From Bradyrhizobium sp. SSBR45G (GTDB taxonomy: Bacteria > Pseudomonadota > Alphaproteobacteria > Rhizobiales > Xanthobacteraceae), in contig NZ_BSCT01000042.1 of NCBI RefSeq assembly GCF_030159255.1, forward strand, positions 1-64,000: a DNA stretch of 64,000 nt, written 5' to 3'. Below are positions 1-12,360 of this stretch, in pieces. The notes beneath the pieces are model-generated. The model saw nothing but the letters and a program-made list of their open reading frames with translations, made no database searches and was not told where the DNA came from. The position numbers and the translations under genes were made by a program. Within the stretch, counting starts at the first letter, position 1. Each line of letters begins with the position of its first letter.

Positions 1-52
1 AGGCATTCTCAAAACTCAAATCAACCGTTGCACTTCAACCGTGAGTCCATCT

Positions 53-73
53 CCCCGCGTTCGCGGGGACGAC
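53..73 (-). repeat. Palindromic intergenic repeat, partial (family A)
   Basis: CCCCGCG and CGCGGGG arms are separated by two bases. Read on the minus strand, the element begins GTCGTCCCCGCGAACGCGG, the same start as the longer copies at 7974-8107 and 50222-50370. The rest of bases 1-157 holds no gene that I can support. Confidence 0.55.
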
Positions 74-157
74 ACCGAGGGTGAGGCGCGAGCGTCGTCA
101 ACTCACTGGCATCGGGATTAGGGCAGCGCTTGATCGGCACGACCGCGCCGCTATCGC

Positions 158-1270
158 TTACCCGCGAGCCCTCCACGCATTCACCACGGCGCCGATCTCC
201 ACCACCTCCGGCTCGCGGATATTCGACGGCGTGCGCGAGAACCGCGGCGCAGGCGCAGGCTGGGTGATGCCGTGGCGCTCGACGAACACGCCGCGGGCGG
301 CCATGTGGGCGTGCTTCGGCGCTTCGGACATCGTCAGCACCGGCGCGAAGCAGATGTCGGTGCCCTCCATGATGGCGCACCACTCCTCGCGCGTCTTGCT
401 CTTGAACACCGTCACCAGCTTCTCCTTCAGCGCCGGCCAGGCGCGCGGATCCATCTGCGCCTCGAAGGCGGGATCGGAGAGGTCGGCATGCTGGCGCAGC
501 AGCGCGTAGAACTGCGGCTCGATGGAGCCGATCGAGATGAAGTTGCCGCAGGCGCATTCGTAGACGCCGTAGAAATGCGCGCCGCCGTCGAGGAAGTTGC
601 GCTCGCGCCCTTCGGTCCAGCGGCCCATCGCGGTGAGATCGAAGAACATCGCGAGCAGCGAGGCCGCGCCGTCGCACATCGCCGTGTCCACCACCTGGCC
701 CTTGCCGGATCTCGACGCTTCCAGGAGTGCTGCGAGCACGCCGACGACGAGATAGAGCGCGCCGCCGCCGAAATCGCCGACGAGGTTGAGCGGCGGCACC
801 GGCCGCTCCTTCGGGCCGATCGCGGCGAGCGCGCCTGTGATCGAGATGTAGTTGATGTCGTGGCCGGCCGCCTGCGCCAGCGGCCCCTCCTGGCCCCATC
901 CGGTCATGCGGCCGTAGACCAGTCTTGGATTGCGCGCGAGCACGACATCGGGACCGAGGCCGAGGCGCTCCATCACGCCGGGGCGGAACCCTTCAATCAG
1001 CGCATCGGCGCCGGCGAGCAGGTCGAGCACCTCGCCGATCACCGTCTTGTCCTTGAGATCGAGCTCGATCACCTTGCGGCCGCGGCCGGCGACCGACTTC
1101 ATCGTCTTGCGCGCGCCGACGCGATCGAGCGTCACGACCTCCGCGCCCATGTCGGCCAGCAGCATGCAGGCGAACGGTCCCGGCCCGATGCCCGCGAACT
1201 CGACGATGCGGAAGCCGGCAAGCGGGCCGGTGGCGCGGGTCTCGGTCTTTGGGGCGGTCTTGTCGAGCAC
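158..1270 (-). CDS. CaiB/BaiF family CoA-transferase (class III)
   Basis: This 370-residue protein belongs to the class III CoA-transferases, which move coenzyme A between carboxylic acids through an aspartyl-CoA intermediate. The N-terminal motif LAGFRIVEFAGIGPGPFACML and the block GHDINYISITGAL are typical; the aspartate of GHD (about residue 138) is the expected catalytic residue. The family also includes alpha-methylacyl-CoA racemases, and the sequence alone does not separate the two. The frame stays open upstream, but that part is intergenic repeat. The GTG start at 1270 is preceded by AAGGA nine bases upstream and gives a normal N-terminus. It lies 397 bases downstream of the coxSLM genes on the same strand, with a hairpin repeat between, so co-transcription is uncertain. 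Confidence 0.88.
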   Translation of the reverse strand: MLDKTAPKTETRATGPLAGFRIVEFAGIGPGPFACMLLADMGAEVVTLDRVGARKTMKSVAGRGRKVIELDLKDKTVIGEVLDLLAGADALIEGFRPGVMERLGLGPDVVLARNPRLVYGRMTGWGQEGPLAQAAGHDINYISITGALAAIGPKERPVPPLNLVGDFGGGALYLVVGVLAALLEASRSGKGQVVDTAMCDGAASLLAMFFDLTAMGRWTEGRERNFLDGGAHFYGVYECACGNFISIGSIEPQFYALLRQHADLSDPAFEAQMDPRAWPALKEKLVTVFKSKTREEWCAIMEGTDICFAPVLTMSEAPKHAHMAARGVFVERHGITQPAPAPRFSRTPSNIREPEVVEIGAVVNAWRARG

Positions 1271-1337
1271 GTCGTTGTGTCCTTGTTGCGGTTCCGCGTT
1301 GCTTAGTTGATGAGACAGACGCCAGCTACGCACGACA

Positions 1338-1478
1338 CCCTCCCCTGGAGGGGGGGGGGTCGATCGCGAAGCGATCGGGGTGGGGTGATGCCCCACGGCC
1401 GGTGCTTCAATCGATCACCCCACCCCGGCTCACATCGCTACGCTCATGTGAGCCGACCCTCCCCCTTCAGGGGAGGGT
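1338..1478. repeat. Palindromic intergenic repeat (family D)
   Basis: CCCTCCCCTGGAGGGG at the left and CCCTCCCCCTTCAGGGGAGGG at the right enclose further nested palindromes (CGATCGCGAAGCGATCG; CACCCCAC against GTGGGGTG; GCTCACAT against ATGTGAGC). The element fills the gap 1271-1667 between the CoA-transferase and coxM. Related G/C-tract elements lie at 56179-56216 and 59254-59356. Short open frames crossing it are by-products of the repeat. Confidence 0.65.
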
Positions 1479-1667
1479 GGGAATGCGCGGCCGCTGCCTA
1501 CCTCATTCAAGCGCCACGACGGATCGTTCGGCGTTTCCTGAGCTGCGATTGTCCCGCTTGTATCAGGCCAACGCAAGCGCGCCGTATGCCGCAAAGCAAA
1601 ACGGCGCGCATCGCTGCGCGCCGTGTGGAATTTGTCGTGCCGTGCTGCGGAATGATCCGCGTCGCAC

Positions 1668-2468
1668 TCAGCCTGCAGCTTGCACCGCGCGCTGCGCCAT
1701 CACCTTCACCAGATTGGCGCGGTAATCGGACGAGCCATGGATGTCGCTGAGCAGGCCCGCCGCCGACACCGTCACGCCATCGATCGCCGAGGCGGACCAG
1801 TTCGACTTCAGCGCTGCCTCGATCGCCGAGACGCGCATCACGCCGCTCTGCGACGCGCCGGTGGCCGCGACGCGGACATCGCCGCTCTTGGTTTTGGTGA
1901 CGAACACGCCGGTCAGTGCGAAGCGCGAGGCCGGGTGGCGCATCTTGGCGTAGCCGGCCTTCTCAGGAACCGGGAACGCAACTTCGGTGATGATCTCACC
2001 GTCCTCGAGCGCCGTCGTGAACAGGCCCTTGAAGAAATCCTCCGCCGCGATCGACCGCTTGTTGGTCTTCACGGTGGCGCCGAGCGAGATCAGCGCGGCC
2101 GGGAAATCCGCGGCCGGATCGTTATTGGCGATCGAGCCGCCGATGGTGCCGCGGTGTCGCACGGCGGGGTCGCCGAGCACCGAGGTGAGGTAGGAAATCG
2201 CGGGGATCGCCTTCTTCACGTCGGTATTGGTCATGATGTCGTAGTAGGTGGTCGCCGCCTTGATCACGAGCGTGTCGCCGGACAACTGCACGCCGATCAG
2301 GTCCTTGATCTTGCCGATGTCGATCACATCCGACGGGCCGGCGAGGCGCTGCTTCATGACCGGAAGCAGCGTGTGGCCGCCGGCAAGGAACTTGGCTTCG
2401 CTGCCCTTGGCAAACAGCGCCGCCGCTTCGTCGACCGAGGAGGCGCGGTGATAGGTCGTCTCATACAT
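1668..2468 (-). CDS. coxM: Molybdenum hydroxylase FAD subunit (CoxM-like)
   Basis: The 266-residue protein is the medium, FAD-binding subunit of a xanthine-dehydrogenase/CO-dehydrogenase type enzyme. It carries the two FAD-binding signatures of the family, AGGHTLLP (residues 29-36) and TIGGSIANNDPAAD (108-121), and has the usual length. It passes electrons from the [2Fe-2S] clusters of the small subunit to an acceptor. It is the third gene of a minus-strand S-L-M unit and starts 128 bases after the large subunit ends. The M position at the end of the operon fits form II (BMS) CO-dehydrogenase-like clusters; form I clusters read M-S-L. The true substrate is unknown. Confidence 0.9.
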   Translation of the reverse strand: MYETTYHRASSVDEAAALFAKGSEAKFLAGGHTLLPVMKQRLAGPSDVIDIGKIKDLIGVQLSGDTLVIKAATTYYDIMTNTDVKKAIPAISYLTSVLGDPAVRHRGTIGGSIANNDPAADFPAALISLGATVKTNKRSIAAEDFFKGLFTTALEDGEIITEVAFPVPEKAGYAKMRHPASRFALTGVFVTKTKSGDVRVAATGASQSGVMRVSAIEAALKSNWSASAIDGVTVSAAGLLSDIHGSSDYRANLVKVMAQRAVQAAG

Positions 2469-2596
2469 GGGAAGCTCCCTGAATTTTTGTCCGAGGTCCT
2501 CAGGGCAGCGCGCCTCCAGCGCGCCGCCCGGGACTCTCGAGGTTCAAACCGTGCTTCGATGTCCGGGGCGCGCGAGCGCGTGCCCCGGACTGACGA

Positions 2597-4936
<2,340 letters not shown>

Positions 4937-5056
4937 GCGAATCTCTCCCTACCGGAGTTCTGTTGTCCCGCGGCGGCCATCGCGCGCAGCGGTCGTCTCG
5001 GTATTTGATTGAAAGACGTCTGCGGCCGGCTGATCCGGCGGCTTTACGCGGCGGCC

Positions 5057-5542
<486 letters not shown>

Positions 5543-5860
5543 GAGTAACCTCCCGATGAATTATTCTTATTCTGATTAGAAACAGCGCCCTCAGGACTTT
5601 GCAACTCGAATTTTCGTCTCGGCTGTCATTGCGACGTCTTGCGCGCGGCATCGGCGATTCGGTCGCATCTGACGGTGTCGTGCGTGCGCCGGCGCATCGC
5701 CGGCAGCAGCACCGACGGCAGGCGGTGTGCCGATGCGCGCCATTTACCGCCCCTTAGCCATTGTGACGTAGTTTTGATCACGGCCCGGTGGGTGGTCGCC
5801 GGGCCGGATGGCTTGGCTCATATCCTGGCTCATATAAAGACTGGCGTTTCGGGGGTGGGA
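5543..5860. other. Divergent intergenic region, coxS / chemoreceptor
   Basis: These 318 bases separate the start of the coxSLM unit from a divergent chemoreceptor gene and must hold both promoters. The AT-richer stretch around 5555-5585 is the likeliest promoter core for coxS. I see no convincing palindrome or conserved element. The frame of the chemoreceptor stays open through part of it, but no plausible start precedes 5861. Confidence 0.4.
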
Positions 5861-7900
5861 ATGTCTGCGCATCTGGCGCCGCAGTCGCGGCGTGGCAATT
5901 TTCTGACCCTTCGCTTCCGCGCCAAGATCTTTCTCGGTTTTGCGGTCGTTCTGGCCATCTCGGCTGCCAGCATCGGCTTCGCCTATGTCGGCTTCGAGAA
6001 GGTCGCCGCTGCCGTGGCGTCCTATCGGGTGAGCGTGACCGAGGCCGACACGGCCAGGGCGATCGATCGGGAGCTCATCTCGTACCAGGCGCTCGCCCGC
6101 TATTTTGCATTGACCGGCAAGCCGGAGGACGAGGCGGCCGCGACCGCCGCCCAGCAGTCATTGCAGGCCGCGATCGACAAATCGATGGCGGCGACCAGCG
6201 CGGCCGACCGGCGGGCGCAGCTCGGCAAGCTTCAGGCGCAGTTTCAGACCTTCGCCAAGATCTTCTCCGACATCGTCGCCCTGACTCGTGACAATGCCAA
6301 GCTGGCAACCGACCAGATCGGAATCATCGGCAACAAGATCCGCTTCAAGTTCGACGACCTCGCCGATACGGCCGCGCTGGCGGGCCTGCCGACGGTGCAG
6401 ACCACTGCCAAGGACCTGACCGGCCAGTATCTCACCGCCTCTGCCCTGGTCGGCACCTTCCTGGCCAAGCCGGACCCCAAGACGGCGGACGGCGCCATTG
6501 CCAGGACGCGATTCCTCGAGACGTCGCTGGTCACGATCTATGCCAATGACGAGAAAATCACGCAGCGCGTCACCGAGCTCGGTGACCTGATCAAGCAGTA
6601 TCGCGCCGCCTTCATCAAGTTCTCGGACAATTCCAAGGCGCTGGCGAAGCTGGTGCAGGACATGGGCAGCGCGGCCACCGAGATCCTCGCCCTCTCGAAC
6701 GGGCTGCGGTCCGATCTCGCGGCCGACCAGCAGCGCATCGAGGCGTCCACCAATGCCACCATTGCCGAGATCGAGCGGTTGATCGCGATCCTGGCCGTCG
6801 GCGGTCTTGCGCTGGGCGCGGCGTTGGCCCTGATGCTCGGCAACGGCATTTCCAAACCGATGATCTCGATGTGCAAGGCGATGCGCGAGCTCGCGTCCGG
6901 CAATTTTGACGTCAGGCTGCCCGGCCTCGGCCGTGCCGACGAGATCGGGGAGATGGCGGCGGCCGTCGAGGAGTTCAAGGTTCAAGCGGTTGCCAAGGCC
7001 GAGCGAGACGCGGCGACACAGGACGCCCAGAACAAGGCGGCCGGCGAAGCCCGCCGGGCCGAGCTGATTCGTTTCGCCAACGAGTTCGAGACGGCCGTCG
7101 GCTCGATCGTCTCGAATGTCTCGACCTCTGCCGAGCAGCTCGAACATGCCGCCTCGACCTTGACCCGCACCGCGGAAACCACGCAGTCGCTGGCGAGCCG
7201 TGTCAGCGGCACCTCCGACCAGGCGACGGGCCGCATTCAGTCCGTCGCCAGTGCGACCGACGAGCTGTCGGCGTCGGTCAACGAGATCGGCCGCCAGGTC
7301 CGCGAGTCCAATCGGATCGCCGAATCGGCGGTGTCGCAGGCCGAGGAGACCGACGGGCGCATCGGCAAGCTGTCGCGTGCGGCGCAGGAGATCGGCGACG
7401 TCGTCAAGCTGATCACCGCCATCGCCGAGCAGACCAATCTGCTGGCGCTGAATGCGACCATCGAGGCGGCGCGGGCCGGCGATGCCGGCCGCGGCTTCGC
7501 GGTCGTCGCCTCGGAGGTCAAGTCGCTGGCCGAGCAGACCGCCAAGGCGACCGACGACATCTCCAACCACATCTCCGGCATGCAGGCCGCCACCCAGGAG
7601 TCGGTCACGGCGATCAAGCAGATCGGCGGCACGATCCGCCAGATCTCGACCATCGCCTCGTCGATCGCGACCGCGGTCGAGCAGCAGGGCGGGGCGACCC
7701 AGGAGATCGCCAGGAACGTGCAGAGCGTGTCCGCGGGCACGCAGGCCGCGGCCACCGACATCACCGAGGTCAATCGCGGCGCGACCCAGACCGGGAACGC
7801 CTCGGAGGCGGTGCTGCGCTCGGCCCAGTCGCTGTCGTCGGAGAGCGCAAGGCTGCGCGAGGAGCTCAACCGCTTCATGGCGAACATCCGCGCGGCGTGA
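5861..7900 (+). CDS. Methyl-accepting chemotaxis protein
   Basis: The 679-residue transmembrane chemoreceptor signals ligand binding to CheA/CheW. The N-terminus holds a first membrane segment (about 22-44), then a roughly 260-residue helical periplasmic sensor region, a second membrane segment (about 305-330), a HAMP linker and a long cytoplasmic coiled coil. The hairpin tip is classical: EQTNLLALNATIEAARAGD followed by GRGFAVVASEVKSLAEQTAKA. The frame is open 74 codons further upstream, but the ATG at 5861 puts the membrane segment at the usual distance and follows GGGGGTGGGA. No CheR-tethering pentapeptide is visible at the C-terminus, which ends ANIRAA, similar to the second receptor at 33179. 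The ligand cannot be inferred. Confidence 0.93.
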   Translation: MSAHLAPQSRRGNFLTLRFRAKIFLGFAVVLAISAASIGFAYVGFEKVAAAVASYRVSVTEADTARAIDRELISYQALARYFALTGKPEDEAAATAAQQSLQAAIDKSMAATSAADRRAQLGKLQAQFQTFAKIFSDIVALTRDNAKLATDQIGIIGNKIRFKFDDLADTAALAGLPTVQTTAKDLTGQYLTASALVGTFLAKPDPKTADGAIARTRFLETSLVTIYANDEKITQRVTELGDLIKQYRAAFIKFSDNSKALAKLVQDMGSAATEILALSNGLRSDLAADQQRIEASTNATIAEIERLIAILAVGGLALGAALALMLGNGISKPMISMCKAMRELASGNFDVRLPGLGRADEIGEMAAAVEEFKVQAVAKAERDAATQDAQNKAAGEARRAELIRFANEFETAVGSIVSNVSTSAEQLEHAASTLTRTAETTQSLASRVSGTSDQATGRIQSVASATDELSASVNEIGRQVRESNRIAESAVSQAEETDGRIGKLSRAAQEIGDVVKLITAIAEQTNLLALNATIEAARAGDAGRGFAVVASEVKSLAEQTAKATDDISNHISGMQAATQESVTAIKQIGGTIRQISTIASSIATAVEQQGGATQEIARNVQSVSAGTQAAATDITEVNRGATQTGNASEAVLRSAQSLSSESARLREELNRFMANIRAA

Positions 7901-7973
7901 GAGGGCGCTGCGGTTCGGCTTTCCTCAATCGACTGGCAAATGCGTTTGCGAGCTCGCGGCCAAACCCTCCGCT

Positions 7974-8107
7974 GTCGTCCCGGCGAACGCCGGGATCCAT
8001 ACGCCGTGCCGAGCGTAGGGCGGGTGGTATTCGTCGTGGGGCCCAATCTTACATCACGCGGTATGGATCCCGGGTCGCGCTCGCTTTGCTCGCTTGCCCG
8101 GGACGAC
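7974..8107. repeat. Palindromic intergenic repeat (family A)
   Basis: The element starts GTCGTCCCGGCGAACGCCGG and ends CCCGGGACGAC, so its ends are inverted repeats. Inner blocks GGGATCCATAC and GTATGGATCCC are also complementary. The full unit can fold into one long hairpin. It occupies most of the 405-base gap between the chemoreceptor and the MFS gene and may serve as a transcription barrier. A sister copy lies at 50222-50370. Open frames through it are artefacts. Confidence 0.75.
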
Positions 8108-8305
8108 GTGTGAAAATGGGGCGCCCACCCGGGTCCCACGAGCCTTTTAGGCCGAGCAGGAGGCGTCGCGGGTTCCCTCACCCGCTGCCGGAACCCCGCG
8201 CCCGCCGAGACGTTGGGTCGCAGCGGCAGGACATCGCTGCCGCATTTGCTTCATCCTCTCCGGTCAAGCTGACTGTGCCGTCTCGCGCCGTCGTAATGGG
8301 ATTCC

Positions 8306-9823
8306 ATGGCACCCCGGCAGGCATCATTCCCCAATCTCCGCGTGATCACCTCGTCGCCACAATCCGGCAAGGTTCCGCGCGAGCCGCTGGCCGACGAGAG
8401 CCGCATCATCGAGACCAACATTCCCGCCCGGCTCGACGATCTCCGCTGGAGTCCGTTCCACACCCGCGTCGTGCTGGCGCTGGGCATCACCTGGGTGCTC
8501 GACGGGCTGGAGGTAACGCTCGCCGGTGCCTTGTCGGGCGCGCTGAAGCAGAGCCCGAGCCTGCACTTCTCCAACCTCGATATCGGTCTTGCCAACAGCG
8601 CCTATCTCGCCGGCGCCGTGCTCGGCGCGCTCGGCTTCGGCTGGCTCACGGACCGCATCGGCCGCAGAAAGCTGTTCTTCATCACGCTCGCGCTGTATCT
8701 GTCCGCGACCGCGGCGACCGCTCTGTCGTGGAACGTCGCGACCTACGCGCTGTTTCGCTTCCTCACCGGCGCCGGAATCGGCGGCGAGTACACCGCGATC
8801 AACTCGACCATCCAGGAGCTGGTTCCGGCACGCTACCGTGGCTGGACCGACCTGATGATCAACGGCAGCTTCTGGCTGGGCGCGGCGCTTGGCGCGGTCG
8901 GCGCCATCGTGCTGCTCGATCCCGAGGTCGCAGGCCCTGATGTCGGCTGGCGGCTGGCTTACGGCATCGGCGCCTGTCTCGGTCTCGTCGTGCTGGTGAT
9001 GCGGATGTGGATTCCGGAAAGCCCGCGCTGGCTGATGATTCACGGCCGCCCCGAACAGGCGCATCGGATCGTCACCGAGATCGAACGCGACGTCACCGGA
9101 CACGACCGTGAGGCGCGCGCCAGGGAATTACCGACGATGCGCCTGCGCATGCGCGACCACACCCCGTTGCGAGAGGTGGCGCACACGCTGTTCTCGGTCT
9201 ACCGCCAGCGCTCCCTGGTCGGCCTCACCTTGATGATCGCGCAGGCGTTCTTCTACAACGCCATTTTCTTCACCTTCGCGCTGGTGCTGACCGACTTCTA
9301 CGGCATCAAGTCCGACCATGTCGGCTGGTACATCCTGCCGTTCGCCGCCGGCAACGTGCTGGGCCCGCTGCTGCTCGGCCGCCTGTTCGACACGCTCGGC
9401 CGCCGCACGATGATCACCTTCACCTATAGCGCCTCCGGCGTGCTGCTCGCGATCACCGGCTATCTGTTCTCGATCGGCGCGCTGAGCGCCGAGACGCAGA
9501 CTGCGGCCTGGATGGTGATCTTCTTCTTTGCCTCGCCCGCGGCAAGCGCCGCCTATCTCACCGTGTCGGAGAATTTTCCGCTCGAGGTGCGGGCGCTCGC
9601 GATCGCGCTGTTCTACGCGATCGGCACCGGCATCGGCGGCGTTGCGGGACCGGCGCTGTTTGGTGTCCTGCTCGACAGCGGCGCACGCAGCGCCGTGTTT
9701 GCCGGCTATCTGTTCGGCGCGGCGCTGATGGGCGTGGCAGCACTCGTCGCCTGGCGTTATGCTGTTGCAGCCGAGCGCAAATCGCTCGAGCAGGTCGCGC
9801 GCCCGCTCGCCGCAATGGAGTAG
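8306..9823 (+). CDS. MFS transporter
   Basis: The 505-residue protein is a major facilitator carrier with about 12 hydrophobic segments and the loop 2-3 signature GWLTDRIGRRKLF. The segment GAGIGGEYTAINSTIQELVPARYRG resembles the sugar-porter and aromatic-acid symporter branch. The substrate is not deducible. Its stop codon lies 3 bases before the otsB start, and otsA follows 213 bases after otsB, so a role in import or export linked to trehalose metabolism is possible but unproven. The ribosome-binding site before ATG 8306 is weak. An alternative start further inside the hydrophilic N-terminus (about 60 residues before the first membrane segment) cannot be excluded. Confidence 0.85.
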   Translation: MAPRQASFPNLRVITSSPQSGKVPREPLADESRIIETNIPARLDDLRWSPFHTRVVLALGITWVLDGLEVTLAGALSGALKQSPSLHFSNLDIGLANSAYLAGAVLGALGFGWLTDRIGRRKLFFITLALYLSATAATALSWNVATYALFRFLTGAGIGGEYTAINSTIQELVPARYRGWTDLMINGSFWLGAALGAVGAIVLLDPEVAGPDVGWRLAYGIGACLGLVVLVMRMWIPESPRWLMIHGRPEQAHRIVTEIERDVTGHDREARARELPTMRLRMRDHTPLREVAHTLFSVYRQRSLVGLTLMIAQAFFYNAIFFTFALVLTDFYGIKSDHVGWYILPFAAGNVLGPLLLGRLFDTLGRRTMITFTYSASGVLLAITGYLFSIGALSAETQTAAWMVIFFFASPAASAAYLTVSENFPLEVRALAIALFYAIGTGIGGVAGPALFGVLLDSGARSAVFAGYLFGAALMGVAALVAWRYAVAAERKSLEQVARPLAAME

Positions 9824-9826
9824 TTG

Positions 9827-10651
9827 ATGATGTCCGAGCATTCCGACCTGACCGTGCCCGTCCTGTCGCAGCCCGCCGACATCGTTCCGGCGCCTGCGAG
9901 CCTGGTGCCGCATCTGCGCGAGGTCGCGATCCTGCTCGACATCGACGGCACGCTGCTCGATCTCGCGCCGACGCCGCGCGAGGTGTGGGTGCCGCCGGGC
10001 CTCGCCGAGACGCTGAAGCTTCTGCTGCAGCGGACCTCGGGCGCGCTGGCGCTGGTCTCCGGCCGCTCGCTCAACGACATCGATCTGATCTTCGCGCCCG
10101 AGATCTATCCCGCCATCGGCGGCCACGGCGCGGAGATGCGGCTCGCCGGCGGCAACGAGGCGAATGCCGTCAAGGCGCCGCCGCTGGACAAGGAGATCAA
10201 GCGCAGGCTGGCGGCGATCGCGAGACTGAGCCCGGGCATTCTGGTCGAGGACAAGGGCTATTCGCTGGCGCTGCACTATCGTCTCGCGCCGCAGGCGGAG
10301 CAGGCGATCTACGAGGAGGTGTCGCACATCCGCGCCGAGCTGCCGGGCGCGGCGATCGAGGTGCTGCCCGGCAAATGCGTCTGCGAGATCAAGCATGCCG
10401 GCTTCACCAAGGCGAGCGGCGTGCGCGAACTGATGCAGCGGGAGCCGTTCGTGGGACGCAAGCCGCTCTTCATCGGCGACGATGTCACCGATGAAACCGT
10501 GTTCGCGATCATGCCGGACTTTGCCGGCCTGTCGTTCTCGGTTGGCCGCCGCGCGCTCGGAGTCGACGGACATTTCGACGCACCGGACGACGTGCGCGCC
10601 TTCCTGGCGCAGCTTGCAGGATCTGGAACTAATTCGACGTCGAGCAGGTAA
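9827..10651 (+). CDS. otsB: Trehalose-6-phosphate phosphatase
   Basis: The 274-residue cytoplasmic enzyme removes phosphate from trehalose 6-phosphate to give trehalose. It is a HAD-superfamily protein with the nucleophile motif DIDGTLLD (residues 38-45), the threonine/serine motif in ALVSGRS, the lysine region GKCVCEIKHAGFTK and the acidic motif GDDVTDE (about 216-222). Length fits OtsB. GGAG lies 6 bases upstream of the ATG at 9827; the next ATG at 9830 is equally possible. It is coupled to the upstream MFS gene (3-base gap) and precedes otsA, so both steps of the OtsAB pathway are together, with the phosphatase first. Confidence 0.94.
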   Translation: MMSEHSDLTVPVLSQPADIVPAPASLVPHLREVAILLDIDGTLLDLAPTPREVWVPPGLAETLKLLLQRTSGALALVSGRSLNDIDLIFAPEIYPAIGGHGAEMRLAGGNEANAVKAPPLDKEIKRRLAAIARLSPGILVEDKGYSLALHYRLAPQAEQAIYEEVSHIRAELPGAAIEVLPGKCVCEIKHAGFTKASGVRELMQREPFVGRKPLFIGDDVTDETVFAIMPDFAGLSFSVGRRALGVDGHFDAPDDVRAFLAQLAGSGTNSTSSR

Positions 10652-10864
10652 TCACGGCTCCGTCGCTGGTAGTTCCGTTGATAGTTCCATCAGCGCGGCA
10701 GTCGCAGCTTGGACGCATTGTCATTGATTAGAAATGCTCTGGCTTGCGCGACGCTGTGATTACACCGCGCGGCCGCCCGAATTTGGTTTCAATTGGTTGA
10801 AAGGGTGGCCTGGAACCATATTGATGAACAGCTGTTAACCGATATGACCAACAGGAGGGGAGCT

Positions 10865-12328
10865 GTGAACCTCGTCGTGGTTTCGAATCGGGTGGCGCGT
10901 GGCAAGGCCAACGAGCCAATGACCGGCGGACTTGCGGCAGCCTTGCTGCCCGTTGTTGAGAACTCTGGGGCAGTGTGGGTAGGTTCGTCGGGCCGTGTGC
11001 GGGATGGCGCACAGACGGAACCGATTGCGCAGATCGAACAACTCGGACAAGGCGCGCTGGCGCTGCTGGATCTGCCGGCGGCGCATTATGCCGGCTATTA
11101 TGAAGGCTTCGCCAATTCCGCGCTGTGGCCGGCTTTGCATTCGCGCAGCGATCTGATCAGCGTCTCGCATGACGACTATCGCTCCTATCGCGAGGTCAAC
11201 GCCTTCGTGGCGCGCGCGCTGCTGCGGTTCCACAAGCCGGATACGCTGTTCTGGATCCAGGACTATCATTTCCTGTCGCTCGGTGCGGAGCTGCGCGCGC
11301 TCGGTATCAAGAGTCCGATCGGGTTCTTCCTGCACACGCCATGGCCCTCGCGCAGCGTCATCGACAGCGTGCCGAATCACAGCGATCTCGTGACCGCCAT
11401 GCTCGCCTACGATCTCATCGGGTTTCAGACCGAGGACGATCGCGAGAACTTCATCGCCTGTCTGCGTTCCGATCTCGCCCTTCAGGTGCGTGACGGCGTC
11501 GTCAAATCGCGTCATGGCCGCACGCGGCTGGCGGTGTTCCCGATCGGCATCGACGCCGACAAGTTCGCCGTCGCCGCCGCCAAGGCGGCATCGCACCCCG
11601 ACGTGTCGCGGCTGCGCCGCAGCCTGCACGGTGAGAAGCTCGCGATCGGTGTCGACCGGCTCGATTATTCCAAGGGGCTCGTCAACCGCATCAACGCCTT
11701 CGATCGGATGTGGACGATGCATCCGGCGCTGCTGCGCGCGGTGTCGCTGCTGCAGATCGCAACGCCGTCGCGCGAATCGATCGAGGCCTATGGCAATCTT
11801 CAGAGCGAGGTGGCGCGTCTCGTCAGCGACGTCAACGGCCGCCACGGCGAGGTCGACTGGACGCCGATCCGCTACCTCAACAAGGGCTATGGCCAAGGTG
11901 TGCTCGCAGGTCTCTATCGCAGCGCGCAGGTCGGCGTCGTGACGCCGCTGCACGACGGCATGAATCTGGTGGCGAAGGAATATGTGGCCGCCCAGAGCGC
12001 GGTCGATCCCGGCGTGCTCGTGCTGTCGAAATTCGCCGGCGCCGCCCAGGAGCTCGATGCGGCGCTGCTGGTCAATCCGCACGACATCGACGGCATGGCG
12101 CGCACGATCGCGATGGCGCTGGCGATGCCGCTCAACGAGCGACGCATGCGGCACCAGATCCTGATGACGAAGCTGCGCCGCCATTCGATCCAGCAGTGGT
12201 TTGCCGACTTCATCGAGGCGCTGCAGGACGACGGTGCGCAGGATGCCGCCGAGACCGAGCCCCTGCCGGCCGCGCCGGCGGGATTTCTGAGCAGCCGGCT
12301 GGCTTCACCGGGGGCGCGCTATCATTAG
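10865..12328 (+). CDS. otsA: Trehalose-6-phosphate synthase
   Basis: The 487-residue GT20 glycosyltransferase joins UDP-glucose and glucose 6-phosphate. Motifs present are VVVSNRVARG at the N-terminus, IGFFLHTPWPSR, the nucleotide-sugar block GVDRLDYSKGL (about 262-272) and PLHDGMNLVAKEY (about 360-372), which closes the active site. The GTG at 10865 has an ideal AGGAGG six bases upstream (10853-10858) and is preferred over an in-frame start 24 codons earlier that would add residues not seen in the family. It is separated from otsB by 213 bases, enough for its own promoter. Confidence 0.95.
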   Translation: MNLVVVSNRVARGKANEPMTGGLAAALLPVVENSGAVWVGSSGRVRDGAQTEPIAQIEQLGQGALALLDLPAAHYAGYYEGFANSALWPALHSRSDLISVSHDDYRSYREVNAFVARALLRFHKPDTLFWIQDYHFLSLGAELRALGIKSPIGFFLHTPWPSRSVIDSVPNHSDLVTAMLAYDLIGFQTEDDRENFIACLRSDLALQVRDGVVKSRHGRTRLAVFPIGIDADKFAVAAAKAASHPDVSRLRRSLHGEKLAIGVDRLDYSKGLVNRINAFDRMWTMHPALLRAVSLLQIATPSRESIEAYGNLQSEVARLVSDVNGRHGEVDWTPIRYLNKGYGQGVLAGLYRSAQVGVVTPLHDGMNLVAKEYVAAQSAVDPGVLVLSKFAGAAQELDAALLVNPHDIDGMARTIAMALAMPLNERRMRHQILMTKLRRHSIQQWFADFIEALQDDGAQDAAETEPLPAAPAGFLSSRLASPGARYH

Positions 12329-12360
12329 GGCGCCCGCGCCGCGTCCAGCGCCGCCGTGGA